The notes under the pieces were generated by a model, which ran no database searches, was not told where the DNA came from, and saw nothing but the letters and a program-made list of their open reading frames with translations. A stretch of DNA of 64,000 nt from an uncultured Paracoccaceae bacterium (GTDB taxonomy: Bacteria > Pseudomonadota > Alphaproteobacteria > Rhodobacterales > Rhodobacteraceae): positions 62,001 to 126,000 of the forward strand of contig CAKZOU010000069.1 of assembly GCA_937138255.1 (NCBI GenBank), written 5' to 3'. Position numbers and translations under genes: made by a program. Below are positions 8,234 through 16,156 of this stretch, piece after piece (position 1 is the stretch's first letter; each line of letters opens with the position of its first letter).

Positions 8234-8674
8234 TCAGGCGCATCCTGCAAATTCATCTGCGGCCATCTTGGCCTCATAGGGTGCGGCAACGGCCGCTCCG
8301 GGGGTCAGGATCGCATCCGCATCGCCCTGATCGGCCGGCTTGATCCGCACCATCCAACCGGCGCCGTAGGTATCGCTGTTGGCCAGCTTGGGATCATCGA
8401 CGAGCGCCGAGTTCACCTCGACGATCTCGGCGGTAAAGCCCAGTTTGGCCGGGCCCACCCATTTGCCGCTTTCGACGGTCGCACAGCTTTTGCCGGCCTC
8501 GATCGTCTTGCCCGCTTTCTTGCCGGTGAAGGCCACGAGCTGGCCGGCCATGCCGGTCGCGATCATCGTCATGCCGGCGGTATAGGTGCCATCGCCTTCG
8601 GGGCGATACCACAGGTTGTTCGGCACGTCGTAAAACAGATCGTCCGGAAGATTACATCCACGTACCACTGGCAT
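8234..8674 (-). CDS. lbpA: Lipoate-binding protein of the sHdr pathway (GcvH-like)
   Basis: A 146-residue relative of the glycine-cleavage H protein. The lipoylation site is in ATVESGKWVGP, with Lys71 as the residue that should receive lipoate. Unlike housekeeping GcvH, the gene lies inside an sHdr locus and begins 'MPVVRGCNLPDDLFYD', typical of LbpA. In this pathway the lipoyl arm is thought to carry the sulfur substrate while the sHdr complex oxidises it. Upstream genes include a dedicated lipoate-protein ligase (16153-17226) that would modify it. There is no GcvP or GcvT nearby, which argues against glycine cleavage. Confidence 0.92.
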   Translation of the reverse strand: MPVVRGCNLPDDLFYDVPNNLWYRPEGDGTYTAGMTMIATGMAGQLVAFTGKKAGKTIEAGKSCATVESGKWVGPAKLGFTAEIVEVNSALVDDPKLANSDTYGAGWMVRIKPADQGDADAILTPGAAVAAPYEAKMAADEFAGCA

Positions 8675-8695
8675 CGGTCGACTCCTTCGTCTTCT

Positions 8696-9160
8696 TCAAT
8701 TCGTTATGGTGCTGTCCGCGCTATGCAGCGGACGCGATGAGCAGCAGAAATCACCCAGGCCACTTTCATGGAGTTTGCCTCCGACAAACAGCCCCAGATG
8801 ACGCAGAACATGGGCTTCGAGCATCAAATGGTGCCGCGCCTGAGCAAGATCGCCCTCGGATAATGACATCTCGACGACGTTCCGCAAATACACAAGTTCA
8901 CGGCAGGTCTCGCGGCAGGCGTTGAACGAGGGATTGCCCTTGGCCCCCTGACGATGCAGCGCCAGAAGGCGGTATCCTTCCACCTCATCGTCGGTCGGAA
9001 CGCCACCTGCGGCTTCGACCCAAGCCTCAAGCACGACCTCTCCGGCGCCAAGAAGCTGCTTGGCGGCCTCGAGCGGCGCAGTGTCGGAGGCAGCCGACGC
9101 CGCTACGGCATCGGCCAGCGCAATTGCGCCATCAAGATCGAGGGGCGCCTGAAAGGTCAT
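8696..9160 (-). CDS. Conserved helical protein of the sHdr locus, function unknown
   Basis: A 154-residue, mainly alpha-helical soluble protein whose start overlaps the shdrB2 stop codon by 4 bp (ATGA), implying coupled translation. Cysteines occur in 'FNACRETCRELVYLRNVVEM' and in a CC pair near the C-terminus (GDFCCSSRPL). I recognise no domain. A small gene between shdrB2 and lbpA is also found in other sHdr loci, so a role in assembling the complex or in substrate transfer is plausible, but that is inference. Confidence 0.75.
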   Translation of the reverse strand: MTFQAPLDLDGAIALADAVAASAASDTAPLEAAKQLLGAGEVVLEAWVEAAGGVPTDDEVEGYRLLALHRQGAKGNPSFNACRETCRELVYLRNVVEMSLSEGDLAQARHHLMLEAHVLRHLGLFVGGKLHESGLGDFCCSSRPLHSADSTITN

Positions 9161-10086
9161 CCGAGGCCCTTTTCCTTAAGGAAGGCGCGCGAGTCCGACA
9201 GGTTTTCCTGAACGCCCACTTTCGAGGCCGATAGGCCAAGCGCCATTCCCAGAAGCTGGGTGAAGTAGAGGATTTTCACGTTGGTCTTGCGCCCGAGAAC
9301 CTTCTCGGCGCGAACCTGATGCATCTCAAGGCCGGTGTGGCAGGTCGGGCATTCGGTGGCGATAACCTCCGCGCCGCAGGCCTCGGCCGTTTCGATGATG
9401 TTGAGCACGAGCTTGGTGGACATATCGCTGTCGGACAGCGAATGCGCGCCGCCGCAGCAGGCGGTTTTCAGCGGAAACTCGACGTTCTCGGCGCCGGCGG
9501 CGGCGAGGATATCGTCCATGAAATGCGGCTTGGCGGTCGACTCGCTGCCCGGGCCCTTGTCCTTCTCGGGGAAGATATGGCGGGGGCGGGTATACATGCA
9601 GCCGTAGTAATTGGCGACCTTGATGCCCTTGAGCGAGTTCTGCACCCGCTTGGCCAATTCTTCCTCGCCCACCGCCTTCTTGATCCAGTCCAGCGCGTGG
9701 ATGGTCTCGACCTTGCCGGGCTTGTAGGCGTCGTGGCCGGCCTTGGCGCTGATGCGCTCGTTCACCTCGACCGATTTCGGGTCGTTGGCGAGGTCGTACT
9801 CGGCCTTCTTGAGATTATGATAGCAGCCGTTGCAGGGCGCCATGACCTTGTCGAAACCCATATCCTCGGCGATCGAGAGGTTGCGGGCGGAAAGATAGGT
9901 CTGGATCTTGGGGTCAACGTTCTTGACCTCCATCGCGCCGCAGCAGTTCCAGTTCTCAAGCTCCACAAGCTCAAGCCCAAGGGATTTGCCGACCGCCTTG
10001 GTCGAGCGGTTATAGGCGTGGCCGGTGCCTTCAAGGGCGCAGCCGGGATAATAGGCGACCTTCTTGAGATCGTTGCTGCCGTCCAT
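9157..10086 (-). CDS. shdrB2: sHdr complex subunit B2 (HdrB-like, CCG domains)
   Basis: A 309-residue HdrB-type protein with two cysteine-rich CCG regions. The first half shows YYPGCALEG, NWNCCGAMEV and APCNGCYHNL; the second shows YYGCMYTRP, TACCGGAHSL and TECPTCHTGL. In HdrB proteins these bind non-cubane [4Fe-4S] clusters at the disulfide-handling site. It overlaps shdrC2 upstream (TGATG) and the small gene downstream (ATGA). As part of the cytoplasmic sHdr complex it should act in oxidation of LbpA-bound sulfur rather than in methanogenic heterodisulfide reduction, as no methanogenesis genes are present. Confidence 0.93.
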   Translation of the reverse strand: MDGSNDLKKVAYYPGCALEGTGHAYNRSTKAVGKSLGLELVELENWNCCGAMEVKNVDPKIQTYLSARNLSIAEDMGFDKVMAPCNGCYHNLKKAEYDLANDPKSVEVNERISAKAGHDAYKPGKVETIHALDWIKKAVGEEELAKRVQNSLKGIKVANYYGCMYTRPRHIFPEKDKGPGSESTAKPHFMDDILAAAGAENVEFPLKTACCGGAHSLSDSDMSTKLVLNIIETAEACGAEVIATECPTCHTGLEMHQVRAEKVLGRKTNVKILYFTQLLGMALGLSASKVGVQENLSDSRAFLKEKGLG

Positions 10087-10826
10087 CAGTGGCCTCCTTT
10101 GGCGCCGACAGCGGCACGGTTCGCCGCTTCGACTTCTTGAACGTATTCATTGATTGCCCGGCGCGATTTGGCCCAGTTGCGGGTGCGCGGGCGCCGCACG
10201 ACCGCCATGCCCATCCGCATCAGGTAGAAAACCGGGAAGCGGAAGGCGAGGCCCTTGATCAACGCCACCAGCCACGGCTGGGCGAGGGGCTGTTCGGTGC
10301 GGCGGAAGAAATTCATGATGACGCGGCTTTCCTCGATCTTGCCGGTCTTGATGACCTGCCCCGAGAATTCCTCGTCAAACTCGGTCGAGGGGCTCTTGGG
10401 TGTATGGCCCTTAAGCTCGAGCCAATGCGCGGTGGCCTTCATCACGCCCTCGGGCGCCACGTCGCGCGGGCAGGCATAGGTGCATTTATTGCAGGAAACG
10501 CACTGCCAGATGATGTCCTTGTCGCGCAGAAGCTCTTCTTCCATGCCGAGGCGGATAAGATAGATCCAGTAGCGCGGGTTGAACTCGGGGTTCACGGCGT
10601 TGACGGTGCAGGCGTTTGTGCACGAGCCACACTGCCAGCAACGGTGGATATTCTCACCGCCCGGCAGGGCCGCGATCTCGTCCTGCATATCGTCGTTGTA
10701 GTCGGTCAGCGAGCGGCCCGTGATAAAGGTGCTCCAGTGGCCGGACACATCGACGCCGTCGATGATGAGGTTCTCGTTCTCGACGAGATTCTCCTTCCGG
10801 ATCAGGGACTTTTCATGAATGGGCAC
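10086..10826 (-). CDS. shdrC2: sHdr complex subunit C2 (ferredoxin-like HdrC)
   Basis: A 246-residue protein with two [4Fe-4S] motifs, CWQCGSCTNACTVNAVNP (about residues 63-80) and CVSCNKCTYACPRDVAP (about 110-126), typical of HdrC electron carriers. The start is GTG at 10826 with GGAGG at 10833-10837, which makes it overlap the preceding hyp gene by 14 bp. A hydrophobic, basic stretch near residues 185-215 (around 'GLAFRFPVFYLMRMGMAVV') may contact membrane or partner. It should wire electrons between the B2 catalytic subunit and the FAD of shdrA. Confidence 0.93.
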   Translation of the reverse strand: MPIHEKSLIRKENLVENENLIIDGVDVSGHWSTFITGRSLTDYNDDMQDEIAALPGGENIHRCWQCGSCTNACTVNAVNPEFNPRYWIYLIRLGMEEELLRDKDIIWQCVSCNKCTYACPRDVAPEGVMKATAHWLELKGHTPKSPSTEFDEEFSGQVIKTGKIEESRVIMNFFRRTEQPLAQPWLVALIKGLAFRFPVFYLMRMGMAVVRRPRTRNWAKSRRAINEYVQEVEAANRAAVGAKGGH

Positions 10827-11703
10827 GGGGAGCCTCCGGTTCGGGAAGTGCTGGGGTTCCCCCCAGGAAATGAGCTTGGCCGTCGATCAGACGCAGGCGG
10901 GTGCGGCCGGTTTCGGTATCCACGGCATCAAGGCCGAGCATCCGGCGGGTGTGCAGCATCGGATCGCCTTCCATCGAGAAGTCGGTCCTCAGGTATTGCC
11001 CGCCCCGGTCGTTGATATAGGCCGCATAGACATGGGCCATGAGAAGATCGGTATAGAAGGGCAGATCGCGGAAGACGCCTTCGGCGGCGAGGAACCCCTG
11101 AAGCTCTTCCGACAGGGTCGAATGCATCAGGTAGTCGTCGTCGGCGTCGATCTTCGCGGCATCGACATCCTCCGCGTGCCAGATCTCGCGCAGGACGCCG
11201 GTTTTCACCTTGGCATCCCAGACCCAGCGGCACATGAGCGGATAGCGATCAGGCGCCGTGAAGTGCAGAACCTCGGCCGCCAGATCGCGCACCCAGCGGT
11301 GCGCCTTGTCGGCCGGGAAAGACGCCACGAACCCGGCGATGCGCTCGTCGGCGGAGGCGGTGTCGGACCACCCCATGAGAAGCTCGATCAGACGCTGGCG
11401 CATGATCGAGAAATCATTGTCGGCGAGCCACTGGCCGATGCGGCGTCGCACCGGGGTCACGAAAGCGGCGAGGTCGAGGAATTCCTCTTTCGTCAGCTTG
11501 TCGATATGGCCCTTGCCGAGGAGTTCTTCAAATAGCGAGGCCTTCAGCATCAGCGCGGTGATATAGCGCTCGACCCCGCCCGTAGGCTCGGCCGATTGCA
11601 CCATGTTCTCGAACGCCCGCCGCAAACGGTGGCCGGACAGGTCCAGAACCGGCGCCGAGGGCACCGGGGCAGACTTTTCGGCCTGGGGGGCGAAACCGAA
11701 CAT
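10813..11703 (-). CDS. sHdr-locus conserved hypothetical protein (Hyp)
   Basis: A 296-residue soluble protein with a single Met at 11703 that shares one base with the shdrA stop (TAATG). No Fe-S, flavin or nucleotide motif is visible; it has one isolated Cys in 'RYPLMCRWVWDAK' and an acidic mid-section. A gene of this size between shdrA and shdrC2 is a constant component of type I sHdr clusters, where it is simply called Hyp. Its position within a block of overlapping subunit genes suggests a structural or assembly role; the function is unknown. Confidence 0.85.
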   Translation of the reverse strand: MFGFAPQAEKSAPVPSAPVLDLSGHRLRRAFENMVQSAEPTGGVERYITALMLKASLFEELLGKGHIDKLTKEEFLDLAAFVTPVRRRIGQWLADNDFSIMRQRLIELLMGWSDTASADERIAGFVASFPADKAHRWVRDLAAEVLHFTAPDRYPLMCRWVWDAKVKTGVLREIWHAEDVDAAKIDADDDYLMHSTLSEELQGFLAAEGVFRDLPFYTDLLMAHVYAAYINDRGGQYLRTDFSMEGDPMLHTRRMLGLDAVDTETGRTRLRLIDGQAHFLGGTPALPEPEAPRAHS

Positions 11704-12752
11704 TACTCAGCCGCGACCTTTCCGGCGGGTTTGAAGTTGAGCGCAGCCATCGCGGCGGCCTGGCCTTGGGCGATCGAGTCGTCGATCGTCTCGGGGCCGG
11801 TCGCCGCACCCGCGACAAACACGCCGGGGCGGTTGGTCTCGGCCAGATGCGCGTAGGTCGATTGCTTGGCGATATAGCCGTATTTGTTGAGATCGACGCC
11901 AAAGACCGACGAGATCGTCATGTTGTCGACGTTGGGATCCATGCCGATGGCGTGCACCACCATGTCAAAGGGGATCGAGACCGGGCGCTTGATGAGCGTG
12001 TCCTCGCCCTTGACCAGCAGGCGCTTGCCGTCCGAAGTCACCTCGGCGATGCGGGCCTTGATGTATTTGACCTTATGCACTTCCTGGCTGGCCCAGTAAT
12101 AATCGCCCTCGTAAAGGCCGAAGGTCCGGATATCCATGTAGTAGATATAGACGTTGGTCTTGGGCGAAAGCTCGCGGATTTCCATCGCGATATTGGCCGA
12201 GACAGTGCAGCAGATCTTCGAGCACCACTCGCGGCCGATCTGACGGTCGCGCGAGCCGACGCAAAGCAGGATCGCCACGCGGTCCGGCACACGGCCATCA
12301 GAGGGGCAGCGGATGCCCTTGCCCGACGAGATCATCTGTTCGACCTGAACGGTGGTCACAACGTCAGGATAGGTGCCAAAGCCCCACTCGGGCTTGTTCA
12401 CACTGTCGAAGTGGGTGAAGCCCGTGGTCAGGATCGTCGATCCCGCCTCGATCTTGGTTCCGTCCTTCAGCGTCGCGGTGAAAGCGCCGGGCTCACCGTC
12501 AAAGCTCTGCACCTGCGCGTTCAGGCGCACATCAACACCCTCGCGGCCCTGCACGCGGTCGACCATGGCGCCGATGGCGTCCTTGGCCCATTCGTGCGAG
12601 GGGACGAGCTTGGCATAACCATCAAGGATGGGCGCGCCGCCGAGCCTGTCTTCCTTTTCGACCAGAACAACTTTCTGGCCTGCCGAGGCGAGGGCGTGCG
12701 CTGCCGAGAGCCCGGCGGGTCCGCCGCCGACGATAAGAACGGGTTTCGTCAC
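11703..12752 (-). CDS. shdrA: sHdr complex subunit A (FAD-binding HdrA-like)
   Basis: A 349-residue flavoprotein. The N-terminus has the Rossmann motif VLIVGGGPAGLSAAHAL for FAD, and a CVGSRDRQIGREWCSKICC motif in the middle carries the Fe-S ligands of the HdrA core. The C-terminal 'NRPGVFVAGAATGPETI' is the second FAD-contact region. It is shorter than methanogen HdrA, lacking the extra ferredoxin domains, as is usual for sHdrA. The GTG start at 12752 follows AGGAG by 7 nt and lies 2 bp after the shdrB1 stop; a longer frame up to 13205 is only a shadow of shdrB1. It should collect electrons and pass them to NAD or another carrier. Confidence 0.92.
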   Translation of the reverse strand: MTKPVLIVGGGPAGLSAAHALASAGQKVVLVEKEDRLGGAPILDGYAKLVPSHEWAKDAIGAMVDRVQGREGVDVRLNAQVQSFDGEPGAFTATLKDGTKIEAGSTILTTGFTHFDSVNKPEWGFGTYPDVVTTVQVEQMISSGKGIRCPSDGRVPDRVAILLCVGSRDRQIGREWCSKICCTVSANIAMEIRELSPKTNVYIYYMDIRTFGLYEGDYYWASQEVHKVKYIKARIAEVTSDGKRLLVKGEDTLIKRPVSIPFDMVVHAIGMDPNVDNMTISSVFGVDLNKYGYIAKQSTYAHLAETNRPGVFVAGAATGPETIDDSIAQGQAAAMAALNFKPAGKVAAE

Positions 12753-12754
12753 TA

Positions 12755-14125
12755 CTATGCTCCTGCGATCGCTTTGGGCCGAACGTAGCCGGGGCCCGAG
12801 GTGATGGCCCGCTTGGGGTCGTAAAGGGTTTCGATGCGGCCGGCCTTGACCTCTTCGAGGTAGCCTTCGAACTCGGCTTTGGCCTTCTCCCAGTCGATGC
12901 CCATCTTCTCCAGAAGGGTCTCGAAGGGCGAGGCGTGCCAGTGCAGCTGCGCCAGCTTGTAGGGATGCGCGCCCATGGTCAGCGCGGCGAACTGGCAATC
13001 GGCCATAACCGGAAGCGCATAGACCTTGTCCACCGCCTTGCCGATCCACTGGTTCTTGTCGAGCGTGGTGATGCAGCCGGTGTCGTGGCCGATCATCACA
13101 TCCGAGCGCGCCTCTTCCACGGCGACCTTGATCTTGCGGTCGATAGCGAAGGAACGGGTGAATTCGCGCTCGCCGATGATGTGGCGGAAGCCGAAGCCGC
13201 AGCAATCATACCAGGTCGAATAATCGATGACCTGCGTGCCGAGCGTCTGAAGAAGGCCGGTGGTCACGGCGACGCGGTCGCCGTTGAGAACGGTGTCATC
13301 ATAGATCACGTCCTCGGGAACCATCTTGTAGACATGGCAGGCCGGGTGAACGGTCGAGCGGATGTTGGAGACATCCACCGTCTGGCGATCCTTGATCCGG
13401 TGGCGCATGACGTGCAGCCACTCTGAATAATGCACGATCTCTTCGGGGATCAGAAGCTTGCCGTCGACAAGGCGGCCAAGCTTGCCAAGGATCGTCTTGA
13501 CCTCTTCACGCAGCTCGGCCGAGTGCAGAAGGAAGCCACGAATTTCCTTGTAGTTTCCAAAGGATGTGCCGCAGTGGACGAGCGGGTAATATGTGCCCTC
13601 GGGCAAGCCCTGCGACTTGGCCGAAACATAGGCCTGATGGAAATTCCGCAAGAACACAGCGGCAAGCGAAACCACGTTGCCGATGCCCGATCCGTGATAG
13701 TTCCAGGCGGTGCAGGAGGTCTGGTCGGTCTCGTCGAGATAGTTCAGGCCAAGCTGGTTCTGGATCCAGAGGATCGACGAGGGATAGCCCGGGATGTTGC
13801 CGCACTGGCCGCAGGATTTGTGGTGCCAGAGATTGTTCGTTGGGATCTTCTTGTCCCAGCCGAACAGCGTCTTGGCCATCACCGGCTCGTGCACGTCGGT
13901 CACGCGGTGAACCTTGATCTCGCCCTCTTTTTCAAGCTGCCACATGATATCGCGCACATCTTCCTTGCGCTCTTTCGAGGTCAGTAGCGCGCGCTTGTCG
14001 ATCCGCGCCTCGACCCAGTCGGTCGCGCGGCGGGCTTCGGTCGTGCTCAGCTTGGTCGGCGTCCAATCGGCGCCAAACCCGTTGTAGGCACCCGATTTCG
14101 AACCGTTGGTAGTGTCGTTGGCCAT
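12755..14125 (-). CDS. shdrB1: sHdr complex subunit B1 (HdrB-like, CCG domains)
   Basis: A 456-residue HdrB-type protein, longer than B2 because of an N-terminal extension of about 110 residues. Cysteine-rich signatures are SCGQCGNIPGYP, HPACHVYKMV, YDCCGFGFRH and GHDTGCITTLDKNQ, the last two giving the CCG-type ligands of the C-terminal half. The ATG at 14125 has GGAGGA upstream and is preferred over a start at 14227 that would lie inside shdrC1. It should be one of two active-site subunits in the sHdr heterohexamer. Confidence 0.92.
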   Translation of the reverse strand: MANDTTNGSKSGAYNGFGADWTPTKLSTTEARRATDWVEARIDKRALLTSKERKEDVRDIMWQLEKEGEIKVHRVTDVHEPVMAKTLFGWDKKIPTNNLWHHKSCGQCGNIPGYPSSILWIQNQLGLNYLDETDQTSCTAWNYHGSGIGNVVSLAAVFLRNFHQAYVSAKSQGLPEGTYYPLVHCGTSFGNYKEIRGFLLHSAELREEVKTILGKLGRLVDGKLLIPEEIVHYSEWLHVMRHRIKDRQTVDVSNIRSTVHPACHVYKMVPEDVIYDDTVLNGDRVAVTTGLLQTLGTQVIDYSTWYDCCGFGFRHIIGEREFTRSFAIDRKIKVAVEEARSDVMIGHDTGCITTLDKNQWIGKAVDKVYALPVMADCQFAALTMGAHPYKLAQLHWHASPFETLLEKMGIDWEKAKAEFEGYLEEVKAGRIETLYDPKRAITSGPGYVRPKAIAGA

Positions 14126-14162
14126 AATGTCCTCCGTCCGTGCAGTTGCAGCTACAGGCGTA

Positions 14163-14918
14163 TCAATCGTCGTCGTCTTCGTCGTCTTGCTCGTCGAGCC
14201 AGTCTTCCCACTCTTCGCGTTTTTCATCCATCACGTCGGCAACGACGTCGAAGAGGTTTTCATCAACCGTTTCGAGCTGTTTGAGAACGCCGGTCGCTTC
14301 CCAGATGGTGTAGAGCTCGACCGAGGTCTTGAGGTTCACTTCCCAGGCCGTGTCGAGCGTGTGCATCGTCGGCATCGGGATCGCCTTGCGCAGGATCATC
14401 AAGGGCGCATCGACCTTGGCCACGTTGGGGCCCCAGTCGGGGAAGGCCTCTTTGGTGATCATGTTGGGGGCAAGCTGGTTACCGGTGGAAACCACCTTGA
14501 GAAGAACGCGGCTGAAGGGCCGGAGCACCTCTTTGACCGATTCAAACTCGTGCTTGATCGCAACCTCGCGCATGATCATCACAAGGCCGCCGGGCGAGTT
14601 TTCAAAGGGGCAGCGGGCGGCGCAGGTATAGCACTGGGCGCAGGCCCAGATCTTTTCCTGCATCGCGTCATAGATGCCTTCGAGGTTCTCGGTCCAGAGA
14701 AGCTGGACGATCTCGCGCGGGCTGTAATCGTAGTAATGCGCCGAGGGGCAGGTCGCCGTGCAGATGCCGCAGTTGAGGCAGCCGTGGATCTCGTGACTAT
14801 AAGTCGGGTGGTTCCGAATATCGTCGAAGATTTCCTCGAGCTGTTCCCGGCTGACAGGCGCACCGTCTGAGACCGGATCGGCGATCGGCGGTAGCGGGAT
14901 CGACGAATGGGCTGTCAT
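14163..14918 (-). CDS. shdrC1: sHdr complex subunit C1 (ferredoxin-like HdrC)
   Basis: A 251-residue protein with two [4Fe-4S] motifs, CLNCGICTATCPSAHYY (about residues 47-63) and CAQCYTCAARCPFENSP (about 92-108). The C-terminus is very acidic (EQDDEDDDD), a feature that may mediate docking. The ATG at 14918 follows a GGGAGG site. It pairs with shdrB1 directly downstream, as C2 pairs with B2, consistent with two electron-transfer arms meeting on shdrA. Confidence 0.92.
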   Translation of the reverse strand: MTAHSSIPLPPIADPVSDGAPVSREQLEEIFDDIRNHPTYSHEIHGCLNCGICTATCPSAHYYDYSPREIVQLLWTENLEGIYDAMQEKIWACAQCYTCAARCPFENSPGGLVMIMREVAIKHEFESVKEVLRPFSRVLLKVVSTGNQLAPNMITKEAFPDWGPNVAKVDAPLMILRKAIPMPTMHTLDTAWEVNLKTSVELYTIWEATGVLKQLETVDENLFDVVADVMDEKREEWEDWLDEQDDEDDDD

Positions 14919-14940
14919 GGCTTCGGCCTCCCTTGGTGCG

Positions 14941-15321
14941 TCAGTAGGTCAGAACGCGAACGTCATCGTCTTCCATGATGGATTCGATCACATGGGCTCC
15001 ACCCACGATCCCTTCACATTCGGGGATCAGATCGTCGGCGGTCATGTCAAAGAGATCAAGGTTGGGCGAGCAGCAATAGAATTTGGCCCCCGCCTCATGC
15101 GCGTCCTTGATGAAATCGTAGACGGTCTTGGGCGAGCCTTCCTTGACCACAAGCTTCTCGGCCTCACCCTTTTTCATCAGGCGGCCGGCGGTGGCGGTGC
15201 AGATGACCTCGACCTCGTAATCCATCGCAGCCGCGACGGTTGCCTGGAAGAACGGAGCACCCAGCTCTTCCCCGTTGCGAGGGTCGGTATTGACCATCAC
15301 GATAATCAGCTTTTCCGCCAT
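14941..15321 (-). CDS. dsrE3A: DsrE-family sulfurtransferase, DsrE3A-like
   Basis: A 126-residue cytoplasmic DsrE-fold protein ('KLIIVMVNTDPRNGEELGAP') with a conserved Cys pair in 'AKFYCCSPNLDLF', the likely sulfur-carrying site. It is the first gene after the strong promoter at 15388-15415 and has an excellent GGGAGGA ribosome binding site. A DsrE at the head of the structural genes is characteristic of sHdr loci, where it is called DsrE3A and probably supplies sulfane sulfur. The subgroup name is by position and general resemblance. Confidence 0.82.
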   Translation of the reverse strand: MAEKLIIVMVNTDPRNGEELGAPFFQATVAAAMDYEVEVICTATAGRLMKKGEAEKLVVKEGSPKTVYDFIKDAHEAGAKFYCCSPNLDLFDMTADDLIPECEGIVGGAHVIESIMEDDDVRVLTY

Positions 15322-15387
15322 ATTTCCTCCCTTTGGCGCCGAACCCGAGACTCCCCATCCCGAATGTGTCGCCCATTCCTCAACAAA

Positions 15388-15415
15388 ATCTTATATGTAA
15401 AATTTAGCATGTCAA
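15388..15415 (-). promoter_or_regulatory. Sigma70-type promoter with internal dyad upstream of dsrE3A-shdr
   Basis: On the minus strand TTGACA (15410-15415) and TAAGAT (15388-15393) are separated by 16 bp, close to the vegetative consensus. The spacer holds a near-palindromic 20-mer (15393-15412, ATATGTAAAATTTAGCATGT on the plus strand; outer ATG/CAT and central AAATTT arms match). The initiating base would fall near 15381, about 60 bp before the dsrE3A ATG. A repressor bound there would block the promoter; which protein binds is unknown. Confidence 0.7.
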
Positions 15416-15466
15416 CGAGACTGTGCCTTGATGCCTGTCTGGCACCCTCCCGAAGTAAGGGGCGCG

Positions 15467-16156
15467 CTACATCCAGCCGCAGTGATCGACGATCGAAACC
15501 ATGAGCGCGCTCAGCGCCTCTGCGATCTCGGCCTGCCGGTCTCCAAGTTCGACAAGCGCAGACACAGTATCGTCAGGAGTTTCAGCGAATTCCATGATCA
15601 GGTCTTCGGCCATGCCGCGCTTGTAGCCGGGGTGGCCAACCATGCCGAGGCTGTTGCCGTTGACAGTAAATGCCATGATTTCGCCGCTGGGGCCGAGCGC
15701 GGAAATCTCGGCGGATTTTGGCGGAACGGGGCGGTCCCGAAGATAGGAGGCCATCGGAAAACTGCCCGGCAGTTTCGCGCCAAAGGCCGAATCGGCCACC
15801 GGATTGATTCGCGATACCTCGAACCGAAGCGCCGCCTCGGCCGCCCCGCCACCTGCGGCCACCGATAGGATCACCGCCCCGAGGCCGAACCCCAAGACTG
15901 GCAGCCCCGCATCAAGGAAAGCCTTGGTGAGGCGCAGTTCGGGACCGAGGCTGGGCAGGATATGTCCGCTGACCACGCCATAGGGGCCCGCGCCCAGAAG
16001 CACCAAGCCGTCGAAGCTTCCGGTCACGGACGGAATAGACCCACCCGCCGCAAAGGGGCGGCGATACTGGAAGCGCACGTTGCGCCCTTCCATATGGTCT
16101 TCCATGAAGCCGAGGTATTCCGACTCGGTGTGCTGAATGACACAGAGGTTCTTCAT
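15467..16156 (-). CDS. Class I glutamine-amidotransferase-like protein, degenerate active site
   Basis: A 229-residue protein with the GATase1 fold order: 'FDGLVLLGAGPYGV', then 'PVLGFGLGAVIL', then 'GMVGHPGYKRG'. In active GATases the second motif carries the nucleophilic Cys (GxCxG) and the third ends in HPE. Here Gly91 replaces Cys and Gly177 replaces Glu, while His175 remains, so glutamine hydrolysis is unlikely. It overlaps lplA by 4 bp (ATGA). GATase-like genes accompany lipoate-assembly genes in other sHdr loci, so a binding or scaffold role in lipoylation of LbpA is the best guess. Confidence 0.8.
   Translation of the reverse strand: MKNLCVIQHTESEYLGFMEDHMEGRNVRFQYRRPFAAGGSIPSVTGSFDGLVLLGAGPYGVVSGHILPSLGPELRLTKAFLDAGLPVLGFGLGAVILSVAAGGGAAEAALRFEVSRINPVADSAFGAKLPGSFPMASYLRDRPVPPKSAEISALGPSGEIMAFTVNGNSLGMVGHPGYKRGMAEDLIMEFAETPDDTVSALVELGDRQAEIAEALSALMVSIVDHCGWM

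Noticed and set aside
12753-13205. Upstream extension of shdrA into shdrB1
   Set aside because: The extra residues are Arg/Ser-rich shadow sequence; the GTG at 12752 with AGGAG fits the FAD-binding N-terminus.
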